DNA of 64,000 nt from Heloderma charlesbogerti (taxonomy: Eukaryota > Chordata > Lepidosauria > Squamata > Helodermatidae): positions 1,302,001 to 1,366,000 of the forward strand of contig JANEZZ010001871.1 in assembly GCA_026122225.1 (NCBI GenBank), in the 5' to 3' direction. Positions 1-11,537 of this stretch are shown here, in pieces; the stretch's first letter is position 1, and the number at the start of each line of letters is the position of its first letter. Both the position numbers and the translations under genes were made by a program. The notes beneath the pieces were generated by a model, which was not told the DNA's origin, did not search any database, and saw nothing but the letters and a program-made list of their open reading frames with translations.

Positions 1-181
1 ATCAGCCTGATTGTAGGTTGCTTTGTGGTGTGAGAACCCAGACACTATGGGTTATTTGTGGGTTAAACAATCCAAAGTTAACTTAAGAAATAATCGTAGG
101 TTAACTTTGGGTTGTTTAACCCACAAATAACCCATAGTGTCCTGGTTTGCACACCACAAAGCCGCTTATGATCAGGCTGAT
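1..181. repeat. Symmetric foldback (palindromic) MITE-like element
   Basis: The two halves are reverse complements around a centre near base 91. Arms run 1-82 and 100-181 with a 17-base loop and stay in register with no net indel, although scattered mismatches are present. The outer ends read ATCAGCCTGAT and ATCAGGCTGAT. There is no coding capacity. A short element made almost entirely of inverted repeat fits a non-autonomous DNA transposon. It starts at the window edge, so its left end and any target duplication may lie outside. Confidence 0.75.
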
Positions 182-231
182 CAGAGGTTACATATTCAAA
201 TCGGAAGCAGCTCACGCACAGCACACAACCT

Positions 232-272
232 GGCAAATTGTGGGTTAATTAATTAACCCACGATTTGCTGCC
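232..272. repeat. Short palindrome beside the foldback element
   Basis: A near-perfect inverted repeat centred on TTAATTAATTAA, with arms containing the sequence GTGGGTTAATT. It is followed by ATTACATGTGAAC, a motif that recurs at about 45420 and, in reverse, near 33890. It is probably the remnant end of another foldback family rather than part of 1-181. Confidence 0.4.
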
Positions 273-300
273 ATTACATGTGAACAGGTCTAGAGTAGGA

Positions 301-1215
301 TGATGCATATGATTGGAACACCTCTAAGAAGATACAGGCTGGTCAAAATAAATAGGTAAGAGAAAATTGGTAGGGGTGTTGCCCTATATATCTTAAAAGA
401 TAATTACAAGTAATTCAAAGTTAGGAAAGATAACTGTTCTGTTGAATTTATCTGTGTTGAGACCAAACAAAAACAAAAGGATATAACAATTGGTTTCTAT
501 TGTTAGTCTCCACACTGGGAGCAGGGGAAGAAAGGAGGAGAGACATTGGTAACGCCTTATTGATCACCCACAGGAGACATAAAAAAATAAGATGTGGTGG
601 TTCTTCAGTTATCTAAACATCTACTCAGAAAACAATAAGAGCTTAACAGAAACTGGCAGGAAAATTCCTAGGATGTTTAAGGATACAAATTTGTTGAACC
701 AAGAGGTGGCAACTATGACGGGAAAGGAGGCCACTTTAACTTAGTTCTCAAGGATAGTGAAGAACTGATAGTGTAAATGTGAAAGGTCACTAAGGTGAAA
801 GCAATCATGATATGATAAAGTTAAGAATAGCCAATAATGAAGGACAATGGATGTATTTTTTTTCCTGAAACCTCTGGAAACTAGTAAGGAAGGTCCAAAG
901 TAAATCTACGACAAAAGGTTCAGGCAGAGTTGGCATTTCTAAAGAAATTACTTGATGCTTGGGAGAGTAACTAATATGAACACTAGGAAGCTTTAAAAGG
1001 AAACCAAACTGGTTCAAATCAAGAGAACATGTTGGGATATAACTGTATGTTAAACAGAGTTTGGGACTGCATGATACAGCCAAGTTTACCCTATCCTGTG
1101 GCAGAATGAAACCTGGGGTGCTTCCAGACAAGGCTTTTATAATGCAACCACCCTACTTCATTCACTGAATTTTATGGGAAGTCTAGACAACATTTGTCTT
1201 CAACTTTTAATTCTT
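301..1215. other. No gene recognised
   Basis: AT-rich DNA with only short chance reading frames. I see no domain, splice-flanked exon or clear repeat here. Confidence 0.5.
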
Positions 1216-1357
1216 CTTCTTATTTATTATTAGATTTATTAGCCACCTATCTGGCTGGCTACCTGGCCACTCTAGGCAGCATACAATATAAATAACAACA
1301 TGAAATTCAACAAATTTACATAATCACCTGAATAAAACAACATTGCTCTAAGGAACC

Positions 1358-2597
1358 CTAACCCACCCCAAATGCCCACCTGAACAGCCAGGTTTTCAAA
1401 GCCCCGTGGAAGCTCATCAAAGAGGGGGCGTGGCGGAGGTCACTAGGGAGGGAATTCCATAGAGTGGAGGCCACCACAGAAAAGGCCCTCTCCCTAGCTC
1501 TCAACAGCCTAGCTGTCCTGGCTGATGGGACAGACACAAGGCCTTCCGAGGCCCATCTAATTTGAGTGGCATCCTTGGTGTTAAGATAGACTAGGCCAGA
1601 ACCATATAGGGTTTTAAAGGTCAATGCCAACACCTTGAATTGGGCCCGGAAAACAACTGGTAACCAGTGCAACTCCTTCAGCACTGGAGTGATGTGGTCT
1701 CGCTGATGGCTGCCTTTAATCAGGCAGGCCGCCACGTTCTGCACCAGCTGCAACTTCTGAACCGTCTTCAAGGGTAACCCCACATAGAGCGCATTACAGT
1801 AGTCTAGGCGAGAGGGGACCAGGGAATGAACTACTGATGGGAGCAGATGGTTAGGGAGATAGGGGCACTGCCACCGTATCAGATGGAGTTGGTACAGCAC
1901 CGCTTGGGTAACAGGCTGACACCTGAGCCTCCATGGACATCTGGAAGTCTAAAATGACCCCCAGACTGCGGACCTGGTCCTTCAGGGGTAGCCACACCCA
2001 ACTGAACACAAGGTCAACATCTCCCAACCTCCCCTTGTCTCCCACAAAAAGTACTTTGGTTTTGTCGGGGTTCAGTTTCAGTTTAGTCCTTTCCATCCAG
2101 CCACTCACCGACACCAGACGCTTGGACAGGGTTTCGACAGCCAACCTTGGCGAGGATTTAAATGAGAGGTAGAGTCGCGTGTCATCCGCATATTGGTGAC
2201 ACCGCACCCCAAACCTCCTGATGATAGCCCCCAGCGGCTTCCCATAGATGTTAAATAACACTGGGGAGAGAATAGAACCCTGTGGCACCCCACAAGTGAG
2301 CAGCCAAGGGTCTGAAGTCTCCTCCCCCAGAGCTATCGTCTGGTACCTCCCAGAGAGGAAGGAACAGAACCACCGTAATATGGTGTCCCCTATGCCCAAC
2401 CCCTCCAGGCGGTCCAGGAGGATACTGTGGTCGATGGTATCAAAAGCCGCTGAGAGATCAAGGAGAATAAGGAAGGAGCATTCACCCCTATCCAGAGCCC
2501 TACCCACATCATCCACCAAGGCGACAAAGGCCGTTTCTGTCCCATGCCCAGGCCTGAAGCCTGACTGAAATGGATCCAAATAATCTGCTTCTTTCAA
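1358..2597 (-). pseudogene. L2-group reverse transcriptase and C-terminal region
   Basis: A 248-residue frame (2597 to 1851) contains motif A in FLILLDLSAAFDTIDHS, motif B in GVPQGSILSPVLFNIY and motif C YADDTRLYLSF. These hold the catalytic aspartates of a non-LTR reverse transcriptase. A second, overlapping frame (1900 to 1358) holds the LQLVQNVAACLI and ELHWLPV block that follows the polymerase in L2/CR1-group elements. The two parts lie in different frames, so at least one indel separates them near 1850-1900. Further damage lies between 2600 and 2990. Confidence 0.85.
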
Positions 2598-2989
2598 GCA
2601 TGCCTGAACTGCAAAGACACCACCTGCTCAATCACCTTGTCCCAAAACAGCAGATTCGAGACTGGGCAGAAGTTGTTCAGGTCTTGGGGATCCAAGGTGG
2701 GTTTCTTTAACAGTGGTCTTATCACCACCTCCTTGAGCGCTGATGGCATCACTCCCTCCTTGAGGGAGGCATTCACCACCACCTTGATCCCCTCCCTGCA
2801 CCTCATAATGGGCCAAGATGGGCAAGGATAGAGTAAGCAAGTGGGTGGCCTTAAAAATGAGAGTACCATGTCCACTTCATCAGAAGGAAGAAGCTGGAAC
2901 CGATCCCACAAAACTGGTCTGCCACTGGCCGCCCATCATTCACTAACTGTATCCACAGTGCATGGAATAGCACTCCTGATCCAGTCGAT

Positions 2990-3964
2990 TTAAACTGCAA
3001 AGTGCTTTGCAAACTCATCACAGGAGGCCTTAGAATGCGCCACTGGAACAACTGGACTGACCAGGTTCCGGACCACTTGGAACAGCCTCCTGGGACAGCA
3101 CCCTGCGGATGAGATAGAGGCAGTATAAACATTATTTTTTGCTGCTCTTATCACCATGTGGTAGGCTGAAGCTACAGCTATAACCCGTGTCCAGTCGTCT
3201 TCGGAGCAAGGTTTCCGCCACCAGTGCTCCAGCCATCTTACCTCCTGCTTCAGAACTCGCAATTGTGGGGTTAACCATGGTCCTCCACCCCTGCAGAGTT
3301 GAGGAACCAAGAAGTCCAACCCCATCACGTAGTGATCTGACCATGACAAGGGGGTGGTGGATATACCCTGGATTTCCAGATCACTCCCTACCTCTCTGGA
3401 AACAAACACAAGGTCTAACGCATGACCGGCTACATGGGTGGGCCCATCTGGAATATGGTACAGCTCCCAGGAAGTCATGGTCTCCATGAGGATGGCCTCC
3501 GAATGTACACTGAAATCCCCCAACACCAACAAGTTAGGGGACTGCACACGCACATCAGAGACTACCTCAAGCACCTCGGCCAGGGAGTCTGTTGTGCAGT
3601 GGGTGGGGGGGACAGTACACAAGCAGAATCCCCAGACTGCCCTTCGGGCCCAACCTCCAGTACATACAACCCTGGTCTCCCAGAGTGGGAGTCTGGTGAG
3701 GATCAAGAACTCCCAGTAGATAACAGCCACTCCCCCTCCCTGACTCCCAGCCTTTGGCTGCTGCACATATGAAAATCCAGCCAAGCAAATGGCCGCAAGA
3801 CTGGGAGCAGCGGCCTCATGTAGCCAGGTCTCTGCAATACATGACAGGTCCACACTCTCATCTAGAATCATGTCATGGATGGGAGATGTTTTATGAGCAA
3901 TGGACCTGGCATTAAACAGCAGCAGATGAATGCCAGAGGATGGAGTCACACATCCCCTAGCCAT
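2990..3964 (-). pseudogene. L2-group endonuclease region (AP-endonuclease-like)
   Basis: A 324-residue frame. Early residues LLLFNARSI (about 14-22), the catalytic-type Glu in ETWLHE (about 45-50), a VLGDF motif and a C-terminal SDHYVM (Ser-Asp-His) match the order of motifs in the endonuclease that nicks target DNA for target-primed reverse transcription. The usual Asn after GDF is Ser here (GDFSVH), which would weaken the active site. The frame passes into unrelated residues near its end and is separated from the reverse transcriptase by frameshifts. It has the endonuclease-then-polymerase order of a LINE ORF2. Confidence 0.8.
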
Positions 3965-5699
3965 CTTTTGGCTCTGGACAGGCCCGGAAAAGGGGACAGA
4001 TATTACACATCTCTCCCCTGTTTCCCTTACCCTTTTAACCCCCTATGTTTTCCCACCACTTCTTCCATGTCTCCCCCCCCCCCCCCGCCACAAAGAATCC
4101 GTTAAGGAGGAAAAGACAGAATAACTCTACAATGCCTTTTGATTGTTGGTGCTAGGAGCCCTCCATCTGGAAGCACCCTATGTTACTCATGAACATAGTA
4201 GGTGCTGGAATGTCAGAGATGTGTTGTTTAGTGCCTTAATAAGATAAGATTAGCTTGACTACAGTTTAGCTATGTAAAGTGACATTAATGGAGTCAGATT
4301 ACTATTCTCCATATGGAGCTTGTTCAGAACTAACTTTAGAGGCCTTTGGGATTGAATGTCTATCTACAACCAAAGGAGTCAACAAAACCTGTTCTGAAAC
4401 AACCTCTCTTACTCTCAAGCAGTAGAAAAGAAAGAAGTCTTTTCATTTCATTTCAGGAAGGGGCTGAAAAAGGCATCTAACATTCTTGCTTTTCAAAATT
4501 TGTATTCAAGAGTCTTACCCTGTGAGAAGTTATGCTGCCATTAATCAATGTATCTCAGATGCCCATATTACATTTTTGCACAAAACATTCAATACTCAAA
4601 TATGATAATGTGCATTTTGTAACTGAATGAATGACATACTTGTAATTGAATGAATGACATACTTTTTCATTCCAATAGATTAGGAAGCAGATGCGGGGAT
4701 CTGCTTTGAAATCTGTGTATTGATTAATCCGGTATATACATAGGACTACGAACATTGTATTATATACATACAGTATACAGCACAGGAATACAAACATCGG
4801 CCTATCTTACAGGGTTGGTACAAATGCAAAGCATTCTGAACAAGATTTAACATGCTATACATCATAAATAAATAAAAAAAACAATGCTACTGCTTTTACT
4901 ACATCTTTTTGATTTGTTTCCTTCCTCAGCCTCTAAACTGGCCTGCTACTGTAGAGATTTTAAAACAATCACGAGGAACAACCATAGTTTCGTGATGGCA
5001 TTTCAACCTCACTTCTACACAAACATGCCTGTTGTAAAGCATTTGATTTCTCTATATTGCCAAGGCAAACATGTGTTAACACACAAATCATCAGGACTGA
5101 CTGGAGAGCAGGAAAGGTCTGCGTATCCAGACAGATTTATTAATAGCATTCACAACAGAATATTCATAGCTGTTGTAATAGTAGTTCTACTAAAATATAG
5201 GTTTTGTTTAGAGCTCAAGGGACTTGTTTATATGATCAGAGTTACTGAGTCATGTTTTTCCTCTGAATAAGCCACCCAAATCCTATACAACAGGGAATTC
5301 CAGGATGTTTTAGGCACACTCCCTTTCTTAACAACCTCAGAACAATTTCATCGCTGTTTGCTGTAGTTAACCCTGAATTCCACTTACTACCCTTATCATG
5401 TACTGCATACCCATATTTAGAGAGCAGTGAAGAGCCCCTTATTATCCACATGCTTTTCTCTTTTCCATTTACTTCAATCACTGATTAACTGTTTGGTGAG
5501 CAAAATACAGTAATTTATGGAGTTACAATAGATTGTGTAAGAATGACCTACACCTACAGAGAGCAATTTAAGTATCAAAAGGTAAAGCAGTATGCACTTC
5601 TGTGTTTTCAGTCTTTTAATTGTGTTCTCAAATAAAAGCTATGACACAGTGCTGATACCAGTGTTAATATTGCCCACCTGCCTCTTAACCACGGTTAAT
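3965..5699. other. No gene recognised; contains poly-C and a 23-bp tandem duplication
   Basis: A poly-C run sits near 4073-4086. At 4618-4663 a 23-base unit containing TGAATGAATGACATACT is present twice in direct tandem with one difference. The rest is AT-rich with no recognised repeat or exon. Confidence 0.5.
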
Positions 5700-6330
5700 T
5701 CATGGGTGTGCAACCTCCGGCTTGTGAAAGTTACCCAGCCAGCCTGTGGAGGCTTGGGCTCATTCTGCAGCCCCCCCAGCTCACTCAGCAAGCCCTGCCT
5801 CCCCTGGTCTGGGAGCTACTGGGGGCTATGGGAGGAGGAGAGGAAAGGAATCCCCTTGCTATCTCCAATCAGACTGGAGATAACAAAGGGATTCCCCCAG
5901 GGAAGTGGCAGCTGTGCTCTCATCTGCCACTTGCAGGAACTCCTGCCAGATGAGAAGCAGTAGCAAAGCCAGCTGCATACTTGTCCAGCTCTTGCAGGAG
6001 CTCCTACAAGTAGCTTCGTCTACCCTGCATTCTCCCCCCAATAGGGGAGAAGGTGTGGGACAGGCAAAGCCTCCCTAGCCAATATGCCAGGTGGATAATC
6101 CACCTGGTGCACTGACTGCGGGTGACTGCTGTGTGTGGGCCTTCCCCATGGGGAGAAAGCCCCCCACACAGTGAAGCTGGTTCCTGGCCACTGTGCCAGG
6201 AGAATCATCCACCCATTATGTCAGCTGGGGACCAAATGACATCAGGGTGTGTGGCCATGCCCCCTGTCATTATTTGGCCTGTAGAGGGCTGGGGCAGGTT
6301 ATCCAGCCCTCCACCTGAATTTTGTTGCCA
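5700..6330. repeat. GC-richer unclassified interspersed repeat with hairpins
   Basis: Base composition jumps compared with the flanks. A perfect 21-base palindrome (CCAGGTGGAT-A-ATCCACCTGG) lies at 6087-6107, and a second hairpin built on CCTTCCCCATGGGGAG lies near 6135-6160. Similar CCTTCCCCACATGGGGAAGG hairpins and 'gcagcctgcaggctgg...ccatccctg' style ends occur at 62440-62930. This fits an old non-autonomous DNA transposon family, but I could not define its termini. Confidence 0.4.
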
Positions 6331-7761
6331 CCCTTTGGTTAAAGAATTAGGAGCAGACCACTGGATTGTGCTTCCTTCCTCCAGCCCCTCACTTCTTGGG
6401 TGCAGATTTCCTTGCTGCCCTGACCTATGGTTAAAGGGCTACATCAGCATTAAACAGGGCCCACTCCCAAACAAGATTTGAAACCAGGGTTTCCACTTGG
6501 TTGCAAATTCCAGTTGGGAGCAAACCCTGATTTACATTAGCCATAATTAACATGGGTGCTAATAAACTTTAACCACAGGCTGATTATCAGTGTCATGCAA
6601 TGGAGAATTTGGGCATGAGAAGAGAGGAAGCATGCTATCCCATAATGCAATCCCTTAGTCACAGATAGGAATGTACATCATTATGTCTGCACTGGTTCGT
6701 ACTAATGGCTGGTCCACACATGCAACAGACTGAGGTGTAGATGAGATGGTAGAGTTCCGATTTCATAAAATGGACAGTACTACTTTGAATCTAGAGTTAA
6801 CAGAAGCATGATCTGATATTGGTGCAGACTGAATGAAATGGCCAATTCTAGACTCCCTAAGAAATGCTGGTATGAACAATTGAGATGGGGGGATGGGCCA
6901 AGACCTGTCACCAAAAAATGAACCTATATTCAACCTCCATACAGTACGCAGTTATACTCAGCTTTCAGTATAGCTTAAGCCAGCAAATTGAAAAATTCCA
7001 TTTATCCTAGGATAGGGAGACTATTAACAATAGAAGCTCTTTATGTTGGTTTGCTGTCATTAAAAAAGACCATCAGTTTTTAAGGTATTGAACAACCATT
7101 ACCTATACACTCTTGAGGAAGGCCTTTACAGAGTTAAGATTCCAACAGATGACATCTGCCTATTTGGACAGCAGGTACTTCCACATTCCTGTAAATCAGA
7201 CACTGTATTTGTGGAAATAGTTGCATGGAGCACCTAGTGCACTATTTATTGTGCTGTCCACTGTATCCTTGTCCCAGAGTGCATTTTTTGTTTCACCTCG
7301 TGTTGCAATGTAGTGGGTGGCCAGTTCAGCATATAATAATCCACCTGCTATCTGATGAGCAGGAGTATGTCTCTTATCAAGTCGCATTGTATGCGACTAC
7401 AGCAAAGAAAATTAGAGCAAGAACTTTGAATGAGATGACAGTAGAATTGTAAGGGGGATTCAATGATTTGACAGGGCAAAACGTTGTGAGCAACTTTAGT
7501 AAGTTTCGAGATCTATTTTAAACTTGTCTGTTTTTAAATTGCAAGTGTAATTTTATTTCTATCTTAGTGTTTTTATTGGCTGTGATTTTACTGTCAGTGA
7601 GTAATTTTAGTAAGATTCAAGGTGTATCCAAAATGCGAAAGTTTTAAGGTGTATTTCTAAATGCAAATGGTTTTAAATGAAATGTGTAATTTTTCCCCTT
7701 TATTTTCCCCTTTGTATTTGTATATTACCCTGATGGATGTCTTTGCGTTTTGTTGTTCTGT
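6331..7761. other. No gene recognised
   Basis: Mixed AT-rich sequence up to the BovB insertion. There is no exon-like frame with splice sites and no repeat I can name. Confidence 0.45.
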
Positions 7762-7831
7762 AATGGCCCCTTCATGGATCACTGCCTTGTTGTGGCGAAG
7801 GGGCTTGCGTAACTCAGTGAAGCCATAAGCT

Positions 7832-8995
7832 ATGCCGTGCAGGGCCACCCAAGACAGACAGGTCATGGCAGAGAGTTCTGACAAAATGGGGTCCACTGGA
7901 GAAGGAAATGGCAACCCACTCCAGTATTCTTGCCAAGAAAACCCCATGGAACGTATCACAAGGCTAAAAGATATGACGCCGGAAGATGAGCCCCTCAGGT
8001 CGGAAGGTGTCCAATATGCTACTGGGGAAGAGCAGAGGGTATTTCCAAGTAGCGCCAGAAAGAGTGAAGCGGCTGGGCCAAACCCGAAAGGACACTCAGC
8101 TGTGGATGTGTCTGGTGGTGAAAAGAAAATCCGATGCTGTAAAGAACAATATTGTTAGGAACCTGGAATGTCAGATCAATGAATCAAGGTAAGCTGGAGG
8201 TGGTCAAACATGAGATGGCAAGATTGAACACCGACATCTTGGGAATCAGCGAACTAAAATGGACAGGCATGGGCGAATTTAATTCAGGTGACCATCATAT
8301 CTACTATTGTGGGCAAGAATCCCTTAGAAGAAATGGAGTAGAACTCATAGTCAAGAAAAGGGTGGGAAAAGCAGTACTGGGGTACAATCTTAAAAACGAT
8401 AGAATGATCTCAGTACGAATCCAAGGCAAACCATTCAACATCACAGTAATTCAAGTCTATGCCCCAACCACTGAGGCCGAAGAAGCTGAGGTTGATCGGT
8501 TCTATGAAGACCTACAACACCTTCTAGAACTAACACCAAAAAAAGATGTCCTCTTCATCATAGGGGATTGGAATGCTAAAGTAGGAAGTCAAGAAATCAC
8601 TGGGATAACAGGCAGACATGGCCTTGGTGTACAAAATGAAGCAGGACAAAAGCTAATAGAGTTTTGCCAAGAGAACATGCTGATCATAGCAAACACTCTT
8701 TTCCAACAGCACAAGAGGCGACTCTACACATGGACGTCACCAGATGGTTAATATCGAAATCAGATTGATTATGTCCTTTGCAGCCAAAGATGGAGAAGCT
8801 CCATACAGTCAGTAAAAACAAGACCTGGAGCTGACTGTGGCTCAGATCATGAGCTTTTTGTTGCAAAATTTCGGCTTAAATTGAAGAACATCGGGAAAAC
8901 CACTAAACCGTTCAGGTATGACCTAAATCATATCCCTGATGAATATACAGTGGAGGTGAGGAATAGATTTCAGGGATTAGACCTGATAGACAGAG
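7832..8995 (+). pseudogene. BovB copy A endonuclease region
   Basis: The leader region (SGEGNGNPLQ-type, then MTPEDEPLRSEGVQ) is open from 7832. The endonuclease itself contains GTWNVRSMNQGK, ILGISELKW (catalytic Glu), YAPTTEAEEAE, FIIGDWNAKVG (Asp/Asn pair) and GSDHEL (Asp-His), the full set for an AP-endonuclease-like nicking domain. Compared with copy B, one T is missing before TTAGGAACC, which shifts the frame. A CAA codon has become TAA after TWTSPDG. One T is also missing from the 'gtgcctgagg' site, shifting the frame again. Confidence 0.9.
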
Positions 8996-9254
8996 TGCCG
9001 AGGAACTATGGACGGAGGTCCGTAACATTGTTCAGGAGGCAGCAACGAAATCCGTCCCAAAGAAAAAGAAATGCAAGAAAGCCAAGTGGCTGTCTGATGA
9101 GGCTTTACAAGTAGCTCACGAAAGAAGGGAAGCGAAAAGCAAAGGAGAAAGGGGAAGATATACCCAACTGAATGCAGAGTTCCAGAGAATAGCAAGGAGA
9201 GACAAGAAGGCCTTCTTAAATGAACAATGCAAAGAAATCAAGGAAAACAACAGA

Positions 9255-10973
9255 ATGGGAAAGACTAGAGATCTCTTCAAGAAAATTGGTGATCTCAAGG
9301 GAACGTTTTGTGCAAAGACGGGCATGATAAAGGACAAAGAAGGCAGGGACCTAACAGAAGCAGATGAGATGAAGAAGAGGTGGCAAGAATACACAGAAGA
9401 ACTATACAGGAAAGATCTGAATGTCCCTGATAGCCATGATAGTGCGGTCACTGAACTTGAGCCGGACATCATCGAGAGTGAAGTCAAGTGGGCCTTAGGA
9501 AGCATTAGGAATAACAAAGCTAGCGGAGATGACAGTATTCCAGCCGAGCTATTTAAAATCCTAAGAGATGATGCTGTTAAAGTGCTGCATTCAATATGCC
9601 AACAAATCTGGAACACTCAACAGTGGCCACAAGACTGGAAAAGGTCAGTTTACATTCCAATTCCAAAGAAGGGCAACGCCAAAGAGTGTTCAAACTACCG
9701 CACAATTGCGCTCATTTCACATGCCAGCAAGGTGATGCTCAAAATCCTACAAGCTAGGCTTCAGCAGTATGCGAACCGAGAACTACCGGAACTACAAGCT
9801 GGGTTTAGAAGAGGCAGAGGAACTAGAGATCAAATCACCAACATTCGCTGCATCATGGAGAAAGCAAGAGAATTCCAGAAAAACGTCTATTTTTGCTTCA
9901 TTGACTACGCTAAAGCCTTTGATTGTGTGGATCACAACGAACTGTGGCAAATTCTTAAAGTGATGGGAGTACCAGACCACCTTACCTGTCTCCTGAGAAA
10001 CCTGTATGAGGGTCAAGAAGCAACAGTAAGAACCAGACATGGAACAACCGATTGGTTCAAAATTGGGAAAGGAGTACGACAAGGCTGCATATTGTCACCC
10101 TGCTTATTTAACTTATATGCAGAGTACATCATGAGAAATGCCGGGTTGGATGAATCACAGGTCGGAATTAAGATTGCCGGGAGAATTATCAACAACCTCC
10201 GATATGAAGACGATACCACCCTAATGGCAGAAAGCGAAGAGGATCTCAAGAGCCTCTTGTTGAGGGTGAAAGAGAAGAGTGCAAAAGCTGGTTTGAAACT
10301 CAACATTAAAAAAACGAAGATCATGTCATCTGGCCCTATCACTTCCTGGCATATAGAAGGGGAAGAAATGGAAGCAGTGACAGATTTTACTTTCTTGGGC
10401 TCCAAGATCACCGCAGACGGTGACTGTAGCCATGAAATTAAAAGACTCTTGCTCCTTGGGAGGAAAGCTATGGCCAACCTAGACAGCATAGTAAGAAGCA
10501 GAGACATCACCTTGCCGACAAAGGTCCGTCTAATCAAAGCTATGGTTTTCCCAGTAGTAATGTATGGCTGTGAGAGCTGGACTATAAGGAAGGCTGAGCG
10601 CCGAAGAATTGATGCTTTCGAACTGTGGTGCTGGAGAAGACTCTTACGAGTCCCCTGGACTGCAAGGAGGTCAAATCAGTCCATCCTAAAGGAAATCAAC
10701 CCTGAGTGCTCATTGGAAGGACAGATAATGAAGCTGAAGCTCCAATATTTTGGCCACCTAATGCAAAGAGGAAACTCCCTGGAAAAGACCCTGATGCTGG
10801 GAAAGACTGAAGGCAAAAGGAGAAGGGGACGGCAGAGGATGAGATGGCTAGATAGCATCACGGATGCAATGAATATGAACTTGAGCACGCTCCGGGAGAG
10901 AGCGCAGGACAGGAAGGCCTGGCGTGCTATGGTCCATGGGGTCACGAAGAGTCGGACACGACTGAACGACTGA
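9255..10973 (+). CDS. RTE/BovB reverse transcriptase, 572-residue open segment (5'-broken)
   Basis: This is the reverse transcriptase that copies the element RNA at the nicked target. Motif A is FIDYAKAFDCVDH with the catalytic Asp near residue 217, and motif B is RQGCILSP at about 275-282. Motif C at about 317-320 reads YEDD, whereas copies B, C and D read YADD. The thumb and C-terminal block (WCWRRLLRVPWTARRSNQSI) and the basic tail ending KSRTRLND are intact. The true protein would begin upstream in the endonuclease. The M at 9255 is only the first Met after the frameshift, so this is not an independent gene. Confidence 0.85.
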   Translation: MGKTRDLFKKIGDLKGTFCAKTGMIKDKEGRDLTEADEMKKRWQEYTEELYRKDLNVPDSHDSAVTELEPDIIESEVKWALGSIRNNKASGDDSIPAELFKILRDDAVKVLHSICQQIWNTQQWPQDWKRSVYIPIPKKGNAKECSNYRTIALISHASKVMLKILQARLQQYANRELPELQAGFRRGRGTRDQITNIRCIMEKAREFQKNVYFCFIDYAKAFDCVDHNELWQILKVMGVPDHLTCLLRNLYEGQEATVRTRHGTTDWFKIGKGVRQGCILSPCLFNLYAEYIMRNAGLDESQVGIKIAGRIINNLRYEDDTTLMAESEEDLKSLLLRVKEKSAKAGLKLNIKKTKIMSSGPITSWHIEGEEMEAVTDFTFLGSKITADGDCSHEIKRLLLLGRKAMANLDSIVRSRDITLPTKVRLIKAMVFPVVMYGCESWTIRKAERRRIDAFELWCWRRLLRVPWTARRSNQSILKEINPECSLEGQIMKLKLQYFGHLMQRGNSLEKTLMLGKTEGKRRRGRQRMRWLDSITDAMNMNLSTLRERAQDRKAWRAMVHGVTKSRTRLND

Positions 10974-11003
10974 ACAACAACAACAACAACAACAACAATG
11001 GCC

Positions 11004-11533
11004 TATGGCTAAAAGCAATAAACATACTTCAGATTGCAGGTGGAGATACCATTTACTCCCCACATGCAAGTCTTGCTGAAAACTATAGCATAATAGGGAG
11101 CAAGACAGAACCTTAATTCCCAAGGCATTGGTTTTCTATTTTAGGGATTTTGTTTTTAACATGGGAAGCTTTCAGGGATGGCATCCCCTACCTGTAGACT
11201 GATGTGCTACAGTATACTCTACCACCTTAAGATTCTACCATCATATTTTGCTGTATGTGTAGAGCAGATCTAAGAAAATGCCAGATCTGCACTGATATAA
11301 ATATAAAGCTAGCTTTGCTAGTTCTAACCCATAAATGTGTGCTACTCAAATATAGGTGAGCCATGGCAGTTCTATTTTCATAATGTACAGCAATTTTTTA
11401 CAGTTAAAAATGTACGACAGCAAGAAAATGTGAGCAAGAAGTGAAAAATTATTTAGTGAGAGTGACTGCATAATGTACACTACTGACTTATTTCTGAAAT
11501 TGGCATTACAGAGTAATGAGGTGTACAAACTTT
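11004..11533. other. No gene recognised
   Basis: AT-rich spacer between the BovB tail and the 5S-derived SINE. Nothing identifiable. Confidence 0.4.
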
Positions 11534-11537
11534 CACA

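Larger units (their letters stand above)
1216..3964 (-). mobile_element. L2-group non-LTR retrotransposon, near complete, inactivated
   Basis: Read on the minus strand, the element has an endonuclease region (3964 to 2990), a reverse transcriptase region (about 2600 to 1850), a conserved C-terminal region (about 1850 to 1358) and a short 3' UTR. The UTR ends near 1216 with the 'GCCTAGAGTGGCCAGG...' and AATAA-rich tail typical of vertebrate L2 elements. The same C-terminal region and tail occur on the plus strand at 52447-53313. Reading frames are broken several times, so it is a dead copy. Bases 3965-4110, with a run of about 14 C, may be residual 5' UTR. Confidence 0.85.
7767..10996 (+). mobile_element. 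RTE/BovB LINE, copy A, full length with target duplication
   Basis: It starts at CCCCTTCATGGATCACTGCC, the same 5' boundary as copy C at 55280. It runs through a single endonuclease/reverse-transcriptase gene and ends with GTCGGACACGACTGAACGAC followed by a (CAA)n tail, the classic RTE 3' end. AATGG (up to AATGGCC) occurs at 7762-7768 and again at 10997-11003, a likely short target-site duplication. The element is about 3.2 kb, the size expected for full-length BovB. It is inactivated by a one-base loss near 8155, a stop at 8749-8751 and a one-base loss near 8997. Confidence 0.95.

Noticed and set aside
1933..2172. Plus-strand open frames across the L2 element
   Set aside because: Antisense shadows of the minus-strand polymerase.
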